Positions 44,256 through 54,536 are shown, numbered from the stretch's first letter. The stretch is DNA of 64,000 nucleotides from UBA6168 sp039819485 (GCA_039819485.1 JBCBRY010000013.1:54267-118266), one strand, 5' to 3'. Made by a program: numbers and translations. The notes: generated by a model not told the origin, from the letters alone.

Positions 44256-44390
44256 CCTCTAAGTGGTAGAGGGGCTAAGGTAAAGAGGTGAGAGACCTAA
44301 GTCAATAATTGATTGCTCAAAAAAGGTGATCCGCAAAGTCCTTCTACCTTCCGCTTGTCTGCCTTCTACCAATAAACCCCCAGCTTTCTT

Positions 44391-44765
44391 ATGCCGGAAA
44401 AGAAATACCACATACTGTACGTAGACGACGAGGCCGACAACCTGTTGGCCTTCCGCTCGGTATTTCGTCGGTATTTCAATATCCACACCGCCATCAATGG
44501 CCAGGAGGCCATCCAATTATTGAAAGAAAAACCCTTCCACTTGTTACTTTCCGATCAGCGTATGCCAAACATGACCGGCATCGAACTTTGCGAAAATGTG
44601 ATGCAGAACTATCCCAAAATGGTACGGATGATCATCACTGGTTACAGTGAAATGAAGCCGATAAATGAGGCCATCGAGAAGGGTAAAATCTCAAAATACA
44701 TTACGAAACCTTGGAACATTCACGAATTGAAGAGCGAAATTGAGAATGCACTGACAGGTGTTTGA
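44391..44765 (+). CDS. Receiver-only response regulator
   Basis: The 124-aa CheY-like receiver has YVDDEADN, LLLSDQRMPN with the phospho-acceptor Asp, the MIITGYSE switch and YITKPWN. It closely resembles the 42581 receiver, so the two are probably paralogues. No output domain is present. The SDQRMP and KPWN blocks resemble receivers of HD-GYP/RpfG-like regulators that lost their effector. A perfect terminator follows. Confidence 0.9.
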   Translation: MPEKKYHILYVDDEADNLLAFRSVFRRYFNIHTAINGQEAIQLLKEKPFHLLLSDQRMPNMTGIELCENVMQNYPKMVRMIITGYSEMKPINEAIEKGKISKYITKPWNIHELKSEIENALTGV

Positions 44766-44838
44766 GCAACTGGCCTAAAAAAACAACACTTTTAGCGCTC
44801 CTTTTTTCGATTACCTGCTTGAGTTGTTTCTCTAAAAT

Positions 44839-44895
44839 GCTGATATAAAAAATGCGGGACGGGGCTTTGCCCCGTCCCGCATTTTTTATATCAGC
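44839..44895. terminator. Perfect 27-bp palindromic bidirectional terminator
   Basis: Arms at 44839-44865 and 44869-44895 are exact complements around a TTT loop, with AAAAAATGCGGGACGGGGC in the stem. It lies between convergent genes. Confidence 0.9.
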
Positions 44896-44910
44896 GCACT
44901 TCTGGCTGGC

Positions 44911-45765
44911 CTAGTTGTCATAAGGGCATTTCAGGTCGCCAAAGTAATAGTAAATACCGATGCCAAAATAAGCATAGGTGTCCTTGTCGCTGGCGTTTCC
45001 GCGCTGGCGTCCTTCCTCCCCGATGGGAAATTCCAATCCGTTGCGGGTAAAAAAGTCAGGGTTGGTAGCATACAGCTCACTGGACCGGTCGATGAAACGG
45101 GTCGCAAATTCGCCCCGCAGATCTTCGACATTATCCGCATCGGGATAAACGCCGCTCACGTCGTCCAGGTAGTCGGAAAAAAGCCGTCGGGCGCTAAGTT
45201 CAATGTTAAGACTCCATTCGTAGCTCAGGTCGATCTTAAACCCGGCCCCGTAGATCCAGCCACCGGTGACGGTATAATATTCTTCCCCTTTGAACTGGCC
45301 TTCTGTGCCCAGCGGACGCAGGTCGTACCACTCACCGTCCAGTTCTGCCTGTGGGTTGAAATAGTTGACTCCCAGGCCGAGAAACAAATAAGGGGTCCAA
45401 AATTCATCATCACTTCCGTGGTTGTACGGCAGGAAATTAAATTCCAGAGCCAGCCCGGCATCTGCCACTTGTGACTTGAAATGGAGGTTGCGAGCCCGTT
45501 CGAAGATGTTTGGTGAATCGGAGTCGTAGGCCTCTACCGTGCCCATATTAGCACCTAGTTTCACTGCGATCCTTTCATTAAAATTATAGCGGAAGCCAAC
45601 GCCCCCGGCCAGGTTGATCCGGTTGAGGCGCATATTGGTATTGAGGTCGCCAAAATAGTTGGTGACCCCGAGCCAGCCACCTGCCTCCAGTCCCTCTTGT
45701 GCCTGTAGAGACAGGCTCAGCAGCATGAGAAAAAATGGGCAAAAGATTTTTTTAACTACGGTCAT
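44911..45765 (-). CDS. DUF6089-type outer membrane beta-barrel protein
   Basis: The 284-aa product has a signal peptide (LMLLSLSLQAQ) and the opening GGWLGVTNYFGDLNTN, PYLFLGLGVNYFNPQA and C-terminal GIGIYYYFGDLKCP typical of the DUF6089 family of Bacteroidota outer membrane proteins. Function is not established; a porin-like or envelope role is inferred. A -7 box lies about 110 bases upstream and the leader between them is filled by a long hairpin. Confidence 0.85.
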   Translation of the reverse strand: MTVVKKIFCPFFLMLLSLSLQAQEGLEAGGWLGVTNYFGDLNTNMRLNRINLAGGVGFRYNFNERIAVKLGANMGTVEAYDSDSPNIFERARNLHFKSQVADAGLALEFNFLPYNHGSDDEFWTPYLFLGLGVNYFNPQAELDGEWYDLRPLGTEGQFKGEEYYTVTGGWIYGAGFKIDLSYEWSLNIELSARRLFSDYLDDVSGVYPDADNVEDLRGEFATRFIDRSSELYATNPDFFTRNGLEFPIGEEGRQRGNASDKDTYAYFGIGIYYYFGDLKCPYDN

Positions 45766-45776
45766 TGGATATGAAA

Positions 45777-45862
45777 TGGAAAATTGAAAATGGAAAATGG
45801 AAAATTATAATAACCTGGGATGGATCATAATTTTCCATTGTCCATTTTCAATTTCAAATAAC
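45777..45862. repeat. Palindrome of GGAAAATTG/CAATTTTCC words in the DUF6089 leader
   Basis: ATGGAAAATTGAAAATGG and repeated GGAAAAT units pair with TTTTCCATTG and CCATTTTCAATTTC. It sits between the -7 box and the start codon, so it would be transcribed. Confidence 0.55.
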
Positions 45863-45874
45863 GCAATTGGGGCG

Positions 45875-45882
45875 CAAAGGTA
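45875..45882 (-). promoter_or_regulatory. -7 promoter box of the DUF6089 gene
   Basis: TACCTTTG on the minus strand, a perfect TAnnTTTG. The -33 position is not clear. Confidence 0.45.
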
Positions 45883-45979
45883 TGAAGGGTTTTCATCAAT
45901 GGGAAGTAAACGCATTTTTTGGAATGACTTGTATGTGGCATTTAACTTTTACCTGAATTTATCCGGCCAGTGACCTTTT

Positions 45980-46078
45980 GATTAAGGATTAAAAGAGGAA
46001 CGATTAACGATTTTTGATTGATATCACATTCAACCAAATCAAAAACCTCCAATCGCTAATCCTTTAACCTTAAATCAA
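45980..46078. repeat. Imperfect palindrome of GATTAA words
   Basis: TTAAGGATTAAAAGAGG and CGATTTTTGATTG pair in part with CAAATCAAAAACCTCC and GCTAATCCTTTAACC. It lies between the DUF6089 promoter and the next gene. Confidence 0.45.
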
Positions 46079-46182
46079 ATCAAACTAAAAACCCCCCCCA
46101 GCCGAAGCCAGGAGAGGTCATCCCAAAAACCAGATTTTGAGAATACTTAAACCGGTTCTGGGAAACGCACATTGTTCTTTAT

Positions 46183-46273
46183 AGAGGTCAGAGTTCAGAT
46201 CGCCTTCGGCTGTCAGAAGTCAGACAAGCCGAGTCTGATCTCTGACAGCGAAGCGATCTGTATTCTGACCTCT
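46183..46273 (-). terminator. Long imperfect hairpin behind the first giant T9SS gene
   Basis: AGAGGTCAGAGTTCAGATCG pairs with CGATCTGTATTCTGACCTCT, with further pairing of the interior CTGTCAG/CTGACAG. It ends 7 bases before the gene stop. Confidence 0.5.
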
Positions 46274-46279
46274 TTCATA

Positions 46280-49200
46280 TCAAAGCCGGACCATTCTCCG
46301 GGTGGCAGTGTGGCCTGGCGTTTCCAATTGATAGAAAAGCACGCCGGCGCTACCCAGTTGGTCCTTACCGATGGTTATTTCATTGTAGCCTTTGGCATAC
46401 GTGTTCGAGATGGTCGCAAGGACTTTACCCGACAGATCGTACACTGTCAGTGTAGCCTGGCCTGCTTCCGGCAAACGGAAACCGATGGTGGTCAACTCCT
46501 TGAACGGGTTAGGGTTGTTTTGGAACAGCTCAAAGCTGCCCTCCACTCCTGACGTTGGGTTGCTGAACGCCAGTTCAACATCCAAAATCTCAACTGAACC
46601 ATTGTCATTGTTTTGATAGGCTTCGGTAGACATGGTTGATTTAGAAATACGAATTACCTCGCTCAAAGTAGTGTTGGTGTTTGCCTCAAAGGCCATAGTG
46701 AAAAGAACAGTGTTGTTGTCGTGCAAAATGTTTTTTGAATTGTCCCAGCTTGTTGTGATGATGCCTCTATCGAGCATTGTCAGGCCAAAGTTTGTTTCGG
46801 TTAAATTTGTCAAATCGCCTGTTTGAATGTCCGCCAGTCGAAGTGCCGTTGCATCAAACTGCAAGGCAAACTGGTAGCCAAAAAGGTTGATGAAGTTGTT
46901 GGCCTTAAATGCTATTTCAAAGGTCTCACCAGCCAGGACTTCTTGATCTTCCACGACAAAAGTCAGCTCGCCAGTATGGTTCCGGTCTTCCCCGTCGTTG
47001 TTGTCCACATTGGTCGTTGCAGTACCGTTGATATCGCCGATTTTCACTGCGACAAAATCCAACCCTGTAATGTCATCCGCCAGATCGTTAACATTGTAAA
47101 ACTCTGGGAACGGCTGCGCCAATGGGTTGCCCACGGCCGGGAACGTATGGTCCGAATCAATAAAACGCCAGGAAGTATTATCAGGAAACTCTGTAATGAT
47201 CTGCAGGATCAGTTTTCTCAATTGTACGACATCGGAAGTAGTAACAGCACCACTATTATTAACGTCGCCTGCAATGTATTTGTAAGGCGTATCGAAAGGC
47301 TTGACGTTTAAGATGTGCTGGGTCATCAGCACCAGGTCATAAGTCGACACACCGTTCAGGAAGCCGGTATTCTGGTTTGGCGTAAAAGTATAATCATGCC
47401 CCAAACTCAAGTCAAAGAACTGGAAGTGTCCGTTCTGTCCTGTTGTAATGGAAGGTGTAAATGGACCGCTTCCACTTACATCCAGCGTCACGTTGTTAAC
47501 GCCACTTCCGGCAGGTGTTGAAATATTCCCGCTCGCATCAGCCGTCAACGGGCTTGGACAGATCACCATGTTGTCCTGAATGACCACATAGGTTTCACAA
47601 AAATCAACATTGCCTGCCTCGTCTGTCACATATAGATAAACAACATTTGTGCCTACATCATCACAGGTAAAGAAGTCAGGCGTCAGCTCCATGGTAAGAT
47701 CATCCGGATCGGTGCAGTTATCAAAACTGCCCAGGTCAAACATTTCTGGCAACAATTGGATCATGCCTCCGCCGTTGGTTGGATCCTGCATGAGTTCCAC
47801 CGCCAGTCCGTTGGCACAAACCGGGGTCGGCTTTTTGTTGTCCCGGACGTCCACCTCAATGTTACAGCTGGAAAAGTTGCCGCAAAGATCCTCCACCCGG
47901 TACAAAATGGAGTGGACACCAAACGGATAACTGCCAGAAGCATCCGGACCACTGAACACCAGATCAGTCGTACCATTGCTGAAAAGGTCAACAGAAACAT
48001 TAAAATCAAACACAGAACTACAATCATCCGCCAAAACGGAATCGATGGTCACAAACGCTGACATACAGTTCGGGTCTTGGCTGTCAACCACTACATCGGC
48101 CGGGCAGGTTAAAACCGGAGCAGTATTGTCATCTACCTTGATGATCTGTGTGTGTTCCCAGTAGCCGGGGCTGTTGGGAATATTCGGATTGTACTGGCAC
48201 CAGTCGATGATAATCCATTTCCGCAACACCTTGAAACAGGCAGGTGGATTGGTCGGCAAATTCTGGTCAGTATGCGTAACTGCCACCATGTCGCAGGGGC
48301 CTTCCGTTACGGTCGGCATATCAAAGCCAGTTGGCAGGTCACTTGGCTCCACGTTCAATCCACAACCGGTCGTGTTGTAATCAAATGGCCAGATGATATT
48401 GGTTTGGTTGAACGAAGAATTGTTTTCTACAAAGATCGTTTGTGTACAGCCATTGGTAAAGCCACCCATATCCGTTGCCACGTAAGTACGGGTAATCGTT
48501 CCCGTACCACAACCGGTCAGGTTATCATTTTCTGTGAGTTCCCATGTGGCCCCACCGCAGTTATCGTCGATGGTGGGGTCTTCTACTGGTGGTACCGGAT
48601 CAAAGCACTGGATGGTCTTGTCGGGAGGGCAAGTAATCTGAGGGCCTATTTTATCCTGCACGATTACTTCGACCATACACTCATTATAGTTGTTGGAAGT
48701 ATCCCACACCCGCATGACTACCATTACCGGATTATTGATGTCATTACAGTAAAATGAAACAAATTCTGCAAAATCAATATCCACCATCCGACGTACTTCG
48801 AAACGGTCGATATCGCAATTGTCCTCACTGCCATCGTCAAAAACAGTCGCAGAGACAATCGCCGTTCCATCAGCCGTCAGTGAAACCGTGGTAAACTCAT
48901 CACAGATAGCTACCGGCGGCGTATTGTCTTCTATGGTCAGTGGCACCGCACATTGGTTCACGTTTCCGCAATCATCTGTAGCTACATAAGTAATTGTATG
49001 CGTACCGACCGGCACATTCAACAGGGTACCTCCATTCCCGCTAACAATACCAAACGGCGTCAATATGTTGACACTCCACCCGGAGCAAACATCAGTTACG
49101 GTGGCCGGTGGCAGGGTCAGCGATGCAGAACATCCACTGGAAGCAGCATCGTGAACAATGGGGGCCGGACAGACAATGGTGGGCGGAACGACGTCTTCCA

Positions 49201-50176
49201 CTTTTATCACCTGTATACAAGTAAATGGGTTCGGAATACTTGGATCAGTATCCAGGCACCAGTCGTAAATATTCCAGGTACGCAATATTTTAAAACTACC
49301 GCCGCAGATGTCAAATACCTCATCAGAGTAAGAGGCCGCCAGTTCGCAGAACACGTCCGCTCCCGGCACCACCGGCAAATCCACACTATCTATTTCAATC
49401 GTCGGATAGCCGGTCACCGAAGGATCGGTACTTGGAATGGTATCCGCACATTGCAGCGTCACGTTCATTGGACATTCGGGGGTATATTCTGCCAGTGTCA
49501 CTCGTTCGAGCGTCAGTATCTGGTTGCAATTGGAAACATTGCCCAGAATGTCAACGGCTGTCCAGAGCCTTTGAACGATGGCTACATACCCCTGACTACC
49601 GCAATTGTTTTGGGTAATCACATCGGTGTAGTCCATGGTCAACAAGCCGGAACAATCGGAAAAGTCAGGCGTTGGCGCATCGCCCCCGTCCATGGTTGGC
49701 AAATAACTCTCGACGCACGGCATGACCATATCATCGCAGTTGTCGATGTTTGGTCCTAATTTATCCTCTACGGAGAGGGTACCCCAGCAGGAGTTCCCGC
49801 TGTTCAATTCGGTTACAGAGTAAATGAACGACTGCCCGATGTGGGAAGCATTCAGGTAAGGACTGGAAGGCAGCGGCTGACCTTGAATGTTCATCAAATC
49901 CACCTGTAAAGGTGCATTACAACTTCCCGGGTCTTCCAGTACCATGTCCACTGTTATTTCAACGGTACATTGTACATTCGTTCCGGGCAGGGAGACGTTC
50001 TCGTCGTCGTTACAAACCAGGGCACATTGGGCATAGGCCTCAAAGCCCCAATTGGAGATGAGCAGCAGGCACACCAGGGAAAGCGTCCGCAATAGCAGGC
50101 TGTTCCCTCGCCTTCTTTTCCCACTCTCATAGTTTTGGGTTTGAATAGTAAACTCGATTCTTCTCATGGGAATCAT
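46280..50176 (-). CDS. Giant secreted HYR-repeat protein with dockerin-like, cohesin-like and T9SS domains
   Basis: The 1298-aa product has a late signal peptide ending FEAYAQC and an array of HYR-type/Ig-like repeats (about 100-950; recurrent PxxxCP, DxCG and TYVATDDCGN). A dockerin-like region follows with DVNNSGAVTTSDVVQLRKL and KIGDINGTA (about 970-1060), then a cohesin-like domain (about 1080-1200, LFGYQFALQFDATALRL) and a T9SS domain (FELFQNNPNPFKELTTIGF to the end). HYR modules are extracellular adhesion domains. It is a tandem paralogue of the next protein. It probably acts as a surface adhesin or scaffold. Confidence 0.88.
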   Translation of the reverse strand: MIPMRRIEFTIQTQNYESGKRRRGNSLLLRTLSLVCLLLISNWGFEAYAQCALVCNDDENVSLPGTNVQCTVEITVDMVLEDPGSCNAPLQVDLMNIQGQPLPSSPYLNASHIGQSFIYSVTELNSGNSCWGTLSVEDKLGPNIDNCDDMVMPCVESYLPTMDGGDAPTPDFSDCSGLLTMDYTDVITQNNCGSQGYVAIVQRLWTAVDILGNVSNCNQILTLERVTLAEYTPECPMNVTLQCADTIPSTDPSVTGYPTIEIDSVDLPVVPGADVFCELAASYSDEVFDICGGSFKILRTWNIYDWCLDTDPSIPNPFTCIQVIKVEDVVPPTIVCPAPIVHDAASSGCSASLTLPPATVTDVCSGWSVNILTPFGIVSGNGGTLLNVPVGTHTITYVATDDCGNVNQCAVPLTIEDNTPPVAICDEFTTVSLTADGTAIVSATVFDDGSEDNCDIDRFEVRRMVDIDFAEFVSFYCNDINNPVMVVMRVWDTSNNYNECMVEVIVQDKIGPQITCPPDKTIQCFDPVPPVEDPTIDDNCGGATWELTENDNLTGCGTGTITRTYVATDMGGFTNGCTQTIFVENNSSFNQTNIIWPFDYNTTGCGLNVEPSDLPTGFDMPTVTEGPCDMVAVTHTDQNLPTNPPACFKVLRKWIIIDWCQYNPNIPNSPGYWEHTQIIKVDDNTAPVLTCPADVVVDSQDPNCMSAFVTIDSVLADDCSSVFDFNVSVDLFSNGTTDLVFSGPDASGSYPFGVHSILYRVEDLCGNFSSCNIEVDVRDNKKPTPVCANGLAVELMQDPTNGGGMIQLLPEMFDLGSFDNCTDPDDLTMELTPDFFTCDDVGTNVVYLYVTDEAGNVDFCETYVVIQDNMVICPSPLTADASGNISTPAGSGVNNVTLDVSGSGPFTPSITTGQNGHFQFFDLSLGHDYTFTPNQNTGFLNGVSTYDLVLMTQHILNVKPFDTPYKYIAGDVNNSGAVTTSDVVQLRKLILQIITEFPDNTSWRFIDSDHTFPAVGNPLAQPFPEFYNVNDLADDITGLDFVAVKIGDINGTATTNVDNNDGEDRNHTGELTFVVEDQEVLAGETFEIAFKANNFINLFGYQFALQFDATALRLADIQTGDLTNLTETNFGLTMLDRGIITTSWDNSKNILHDNNTVLFTMAFEANTNTTLSEVIRISKSTMSTEAYQNNDNGSVEILDVELAFSNPTSGVEGSFELFQNNPNPFKELTTIGFRLPEAGQATLTVYDLSGKVLATISNTYAKGYNEITIGKDQLGSAGVLFYQLETPGHTATRRMVRL

Positions 50177-50527
50177 AATTGGTTAATGAAATAAATGATA
50201 GAAACGTGTTGACAAAGTGTTTTTTTGTTGTGCAGTGACTCGTTCAATAGTAATCGGCGATTCGTTAGCCTGACCTTTTTTGGGCCTAAAAAGCCAACTC
50301 CTCACGCATCACTATTTACTTATCACTATCTAGTCATGGGATCCGTTTTCTTCGCATCAGTCGGTTGTAGGCTCACTGCCTATCACGGCAATGCCAAGGG
50401 TAGTACCGAACGTCTTCGACGCTACCTGCACTGCATGTTTTGGTTGTAAAATGAAAATGTAATCAGATAGAATTTGGAACAAAGTAAAATGTAAGTTGTG
50501 TGTGTAATCTATATGGTCAAAGTGTTT
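50177..50527. other. Non-coding stretch between the giant paralogues
   Basis: No ORF of substance and no TAnnTTTG box facing the 46280 gene was found. A short TAGTAATCGGCGATTCG segment and hairpin words occur but nothing could be assigned. Confidence 0.4.
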
Positions 50528-50598
50528 TTAATGGTGAACGGATAGCGGTGAACGGTGAGTGATTAAATAGGTTAACCGTTCACCGTTCACCTCTAACC
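50528..50598 (-). terminator. Palindrome of GTGAACGG/CCGTTCAC words behind the second giant gene
   Basis: GCGGTGAACGGTGAGTGATTAA pairs in part with TTAACCGTTCACCGTTCACC and TTAATCACTC. It lies directly behind the stop at 50600. Confidence 0.5.
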
Positions 50599-50599
50599 G

Positions 50600-53500
50600 T
50601 TAATCACTCAACATTCTAATCGTTTGCCGTTGGAACCCGGCAGCATCCAGTTCGCAGATGAGTATCCCCTTCGCCGATCCGTCATTCAGATCAACGGGAA
50701 AGGAGTGTTGGCCTTTCGTGAAATTTTGTGTGTAAGTTTTGACTAAACGGCCGTACACATCATAGATTCGGATACTGACGTCGGTTGTCTCCGGCAGGTA
50801 AAAGTGTAAATCGGTTGTTCGGAAAAATGGGTTGGGGGTATTTTGAAATAGTTGCAACTCCTTTTGCGGGGGCGTTTCATATGAAAGGGAGACATCTGCA
50901 ACTTCCAGGTTTTCCATTTCATTAAAACTGCCCAGGTACGCCTCGGCCGGCGTCAACCTCGAACTGAGGGCCAACACCTCGGACAGCCGGGCATCTTCTT
51001 TCACTGAAAATTTCAGGGCGAAAAGCACTTCACCTGCTTGGGTCTCAACATCCACAACGTTTTCCCAATTCATGGTGACCATGCCCTCTGCGGCGTATAC
51101 CGTTCCGAAATTAGTTGCTTTCAGGTCCGGTAAAATGCCCGTTTCATGCCCTTGAAATTCCAGCGAGCTTTTATCAAATTGTAAGGTAAACTGGAAGCCG
51201 GCCATGTGCTGGGAGGCAGCCGCCACGAAGGGTATGGCTAACTTTTGGCCGGCGACCAGGTTTATGTCTTCGGTTTTGAATACCAGTGTTTTATCAGTTG
51301 TGCGATCTTCAATCCCACTGCCCGTCACATCCGACGGATCGACGCTGTCATTCACATCTCCGATCTTGATGCCCACAAAATTTTGGTTGAATACATTATT
51401 CGCCAGGTTCGGGATTTCGATCGTTTCCGGAAAATCATCCGCAAATGGATTAGCAGGCTCAGCAAACACATACGACGCATCGACGAAGCGCCAGGAGGGC
51501 GTGTTGTTTGGAAATTCTTCCGTAACGTTCAGGATCAATTTCTGTAAAACAACCAGATCGAAGGTGGTCACGGTACCTGAGCTGTTTGCGTCGGCCGCAA
51601 TGATTTTATAAGGTGTCTCCAATGCCTTCACTCCCAGAATGTGGCGGCGGATGATCACCATATCATAAGTCGTCACCCCATTGACGGGGTTGGTATTATA
51701 GGAAGGGGTCAAGGTGTACCCCTGATTCAGCGGAAGATTGGGAAAATCAAACGTCCCATCGACATCCGTCTGCACAGCCATGGTGATGCCACCGCTGAGA
51801 CCGATCAGTTTTTGGCTCAGCGCATCGCCAGTTTCGGTTTCCAGTTTACCGGCAATGATGCCGACAGTGCCATCTCCACAGATATTAAAGTTGTCTTGTA
51901 CGACCACGTTCGTTTGGCAGAAAGCACTGTTACCGGACTGGTCAGTGACCGTCAGTGACACCACTTTCGTTCCGATATCCTGACAAGTAAAAGTGTTGGG
52001 GCTTACCTGCAAAATCAGGGAATTGACTGGTGAGCAGTTATCGAAACTGCCGTTGTTGATATTGCCCGGCGTCAGGGTCACAAAACCCGTTTGTTGAATG
52101 GTGACGGAAACGCCATTGTTGCAGACCGGTGTGGGGGCTTCGGAATCTTCAACCGTTACCTGCGTGTTACAGGCCGACGTATTTCCACAGCCGTCCGAAA
52201 CGGTATACGTGATTGAATGCACACCCTTCGGGTAAATGCCGCTGGCAGCTCCTTGTGAAATTTGTGCATAAGCCGAACTGTTTGAAATCAGTAACTGCTC
52301 ACTGCAATCATCAATTTGTGGGGTGGGCACTTCTACAAAAGTTTCACATCCGTTGCCGTCGATGCCGACCGTAAATTTTGTCGGGCAGGTCAAAACCGGC
52401 GCAATGCTGTCCCTCACCTCAATCACCTGTGTATGTTCCCAAAAGCCTCCGGCCCCAGGGTCATTTGGCATGTAAGAACACCAATCGACAATGGCCCAGT
52501 TGCGGATCAACTGGAAGCAGGAAGGCTCGGCGGTATAGAAATAATAATCGGTATGGGTAATCTGTAATTGCTCACAATCCTGCCCTGATACAATGGGCTC
52601 ACCCATCAGGGCCGGTTCGAGGTTGGGCTGGCATTCGTAAATGTCCCTGTTTTCGGGGAAAACAATGTCGATGTCCGTGTCGTCAGAAATGACGATCAAT
52701 TGCATACACGTCGACTCATTGCCGTCTTGGTCGGTCGCTTTCCAGGTTCGTTCCACGGTACCATTTCCACAATTGTTGAGGTCGACATAATCAACGTGGG
52801 TGACACTGGCGATGCTGCAATTATCGGTGGCATATGGTTCTCCCGTCGCTTCCAAGTTACTGTAGCTCAAGCCACAATTGATATTGGCAGTCGCCGGGCA
52901 AAGAATTTCCGGGTCGACCACATCAATCACATTCACATTGGTCGAACAGCTGTTTTCCAGGCCATTTACGTCCACCACTTTTAAGGTTACCTGCAAATTT
53001 GTGTTGATGTCATCACAATCGAAGGAAACAAAGCTGTCGTAAATATCGCTACCACTGAGCTGTACAAGGTACTCCCCGATAGCGCAGTTATCATAAGAGC
53101 CATTGTCAAATGTTTCGGCAAAAATGAGCGCCGTACCGTCCTCTTCCAGCGAAGCATTGACCAACAACTCACAGAGAGCGGTTGGCCTTTTGGTATCGTT
53201 GACAGTCACCGTCATTTCACAGGAAGAGGTATTGTTGCAGCCATCTTGCGCTACGTACGTGACCGTATGCACGCCAGCAGGGACGTCATTAAATGGACCG
53301 TAACCAGCGCCGTAGGTCCAGGTCGGCGTCAGCAAAGCACCCGAACAGGCATCCGTAGCATCGCCTGGTGGCAAATACACCTGTGCCGTGCAGGAACTGC
53401 TGAACGTATTAAAGCTGACCGGGTCGGGGCAAGTAACGGCAGGCGGGGTGTTGTCTTCTACCCGAATGATTTGGGCGTAAACCAAAAAGCCATCGGTACA

Positions 53501-54316
53501 AAGGTCAAAAACCGTCCAGGTACGAACGACCCGACGGGCACCGCCGCAAATCGGTACTTCCTGATCAGAATGGGAAACGATCAATTCGCAGCTACTCGCT
53601 ATATCCACAGGCATTCCCTCCACCATCGGTTGGCCAGCAACACTTAAGTCAGCAGGGTCGTCCTCACCACATTCAAGTACCGGCATTTCCACCCCATCCC
53701 GGTGGTCGGGAAAAACAATTTGCGAAAGCACCGCTCTTTTAAAATAAATATTTTGTGAGATCGAATCCATGTTACCGCTGGCATCTGTTGCGTACCAGGT
53801 ACGTTCTATCATAGCGGTAACCGTCTGATTGGCAACGCTATCGAAACAAGCGAAATCGGTAAACACATCGGAAAAGGTCACTTCGATACTATCCGTTTCA
53901 GTTGCATTGTCGTCTACAATTGGGGCATCGAGGCTATCCAGCGGTTCGTTGCACCATATAAAAATAGTATCCGTTGCTTCTAGGGTTGGCGGTGTGGCAT
54001 CAATCAAGGTAATCTCGACATCACAATTATTGCCACTGGCCGGGTGCAGCAAAGTCGCTGCCAGTGGCATCCCCAAAAGGGAAGCGTCCAGCAACGTCCC
54101 CTGTTCTTCGCCCAGGGTATCAACTACGGAAATGGTAAAATTATTGGAACAGCCCACCGAGCTCTGCAACAACATGGGTGGATAAATCGTCGCTTGTCCG
54201 GCCGTGTCGAGACCGACGATGATGTCGTTGTGGCACACCAGGGTACACTGGGCTTGGAGCTGTGAAACTTGAAAAGTAAGGAGCGAGAATAGGATGAATG
54301 AAAAATAAGTCTGCAT
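50600..54316 (-). CDS. Giant secreted HYR-repeat protein, tandem paralogue, with dockerin-like, cohesin-like and T9SS domains
   Basis: From the ATG at 54316 the 1238-aa product has a signal peptide (FSFILFSLLTFQVSQLQAQ) directly followed by CTLVCHND, which matches CALVCNDD of the 46280 protein. HYR/Ig-like repeats, a dockerin-like segment (DANSSGTVTTFDLVVLQKL, KIGDVND), a cohesin-like domain (MAGFQFTLQFDKSSLEF) and a T9SS domain (LQLFQNTPNPFFRTTDLHF, GILICELDAAGFQ) follow in the same order. The frame is open 63 codons further upstream but that part has no signal character. The pair arose by tandem duplication; both probably serve the cell surface. Confidence 0.88.
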   Translation of the reverse strand: MQTYFSFILFSLLTFQVSQLQAQCTLVCHNDIIVGLDTAGQATIYPPMLLQSSVGCSNNFTISVVDTLGEEQGTLLDASLLGMPLAATLLHPASGNNCDVEITLIDATPPTLEATDTIFIWCNEPLDSLDAPIVDDNATETDSIEVTFSDVFTDFACFDSVANQTVTAMIERTWYATDASGNMDSISQNIYFKRAVLSQIVFPDHRDGVEMPVLECGEDDPADLSVAGQPMVEGMPVDIASSCELIVSHSDQEVPICGGARRVVRTWTVFDLCTDGFLVYAQIIRVEDNTPPAVTCPDPVSFNTFSSSCTAQVYLPPGDATDACSGALLTPTWTYGAGYGPFNDVPAGVHTVTYVAQDGCNNTSSCEMTVTVNDTKRPTALCELLVNASLEEDGTALIFAETFDNGSYDNCAIGEYLVQLSGSDIYDSFVSFDCDDINTNLQVTLKVVDVNGLENSCSTNVNVIDVVDPEILCPATANINCGLSYSNLEATGEPYATDNCSIASVTHVDYVDLNNCGNGTVERTWKATDQDGNESTCMQLIVISDDTDIDIVFPENRDIYECQPNLEPALMGEPIVSGQDCEQLQITHTDYYFYTAEPSCFQLIRNWAIVDWCSYMPNDPGAGGFWEHTQVIEVRDSIAPVLTCPTKFTVGIDGNGCETFVEVPTPQIDDCSEQLLISNSSAYAQISQGAASGIYPKGVHSITYTVSDGCGNTSACNTQVTVEDSEAPTPVCNNGVSVTIQQTGFVTLTPGNINNGSFDNCSPVNSLILQVSPNTFTCQDIGTKVVSLTVTDQSGNSAFCQTNVVVQDNFNICGDGTVGIIAGKLETETGDALSQKLIGLSGGITMAVQTDVDGTFDFPNLPLNQGYTLTPSYNTNPVNGVTTYDMVIIRRHILGVKALETPYKIIAADANSSGTVTTFDLVVLQKLILNVTEEFPNNTPSWRFVDASYVFAEPANPFADDFPETIEIPNLANNVFNQNFVGIKIGDVNDSVDPSDVTGSGIEDRTTDKTLVFKTEDINLVAGQKLAIPFVAAASQHMAGFQFTLQFDKSSLEFQGHETGILPDLKATNFGTVYAAEGMVTMNWENVVDVETQAGEVLFALKFSVKEDARLSEVLALSSRLTPAEAYLGSFNEMENLEVADVSLSYETPPQKELQLFQNTPNPFFRTTDLHFYLPETTDVSIRIYDVYGRLVKTYTQNFTKGQHSFPVDLNDGSAKGILICELDAAGFQRQTIRMLSD

Positions 54317-54536
54317 ACCACTTTTAACTTTAGCCGTCCTGTAATCAGCACGGAAAAAAGTAAAAGAGGTTTGCCCACACAGGATAAGCCTGACCGCTAT
54401 TTGGACAGTCCTTAACATGAACATAGACCAATCGTTCTGTCGCCGGGGGGCTTGAGGGATAAGCCACGCCAACCTGCGTGGAGCAAAACCGTTACCTTTT
54501 ACCATGAGATTATAATTGTTAATAGTAGGTCCATAT

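Noticed and set aside
48152..48757. 201-aa plus-strand ORF
   Set aside because: Antisense to the same HYR-repeat gene with no recognisable domain.
48953..49759. 268-aa plus-strand ORF
   Set aside because: Antisense to the HYR-repeat protein; no signal peptide, domain or ribosome binding context; follows repeats of the sense gene.
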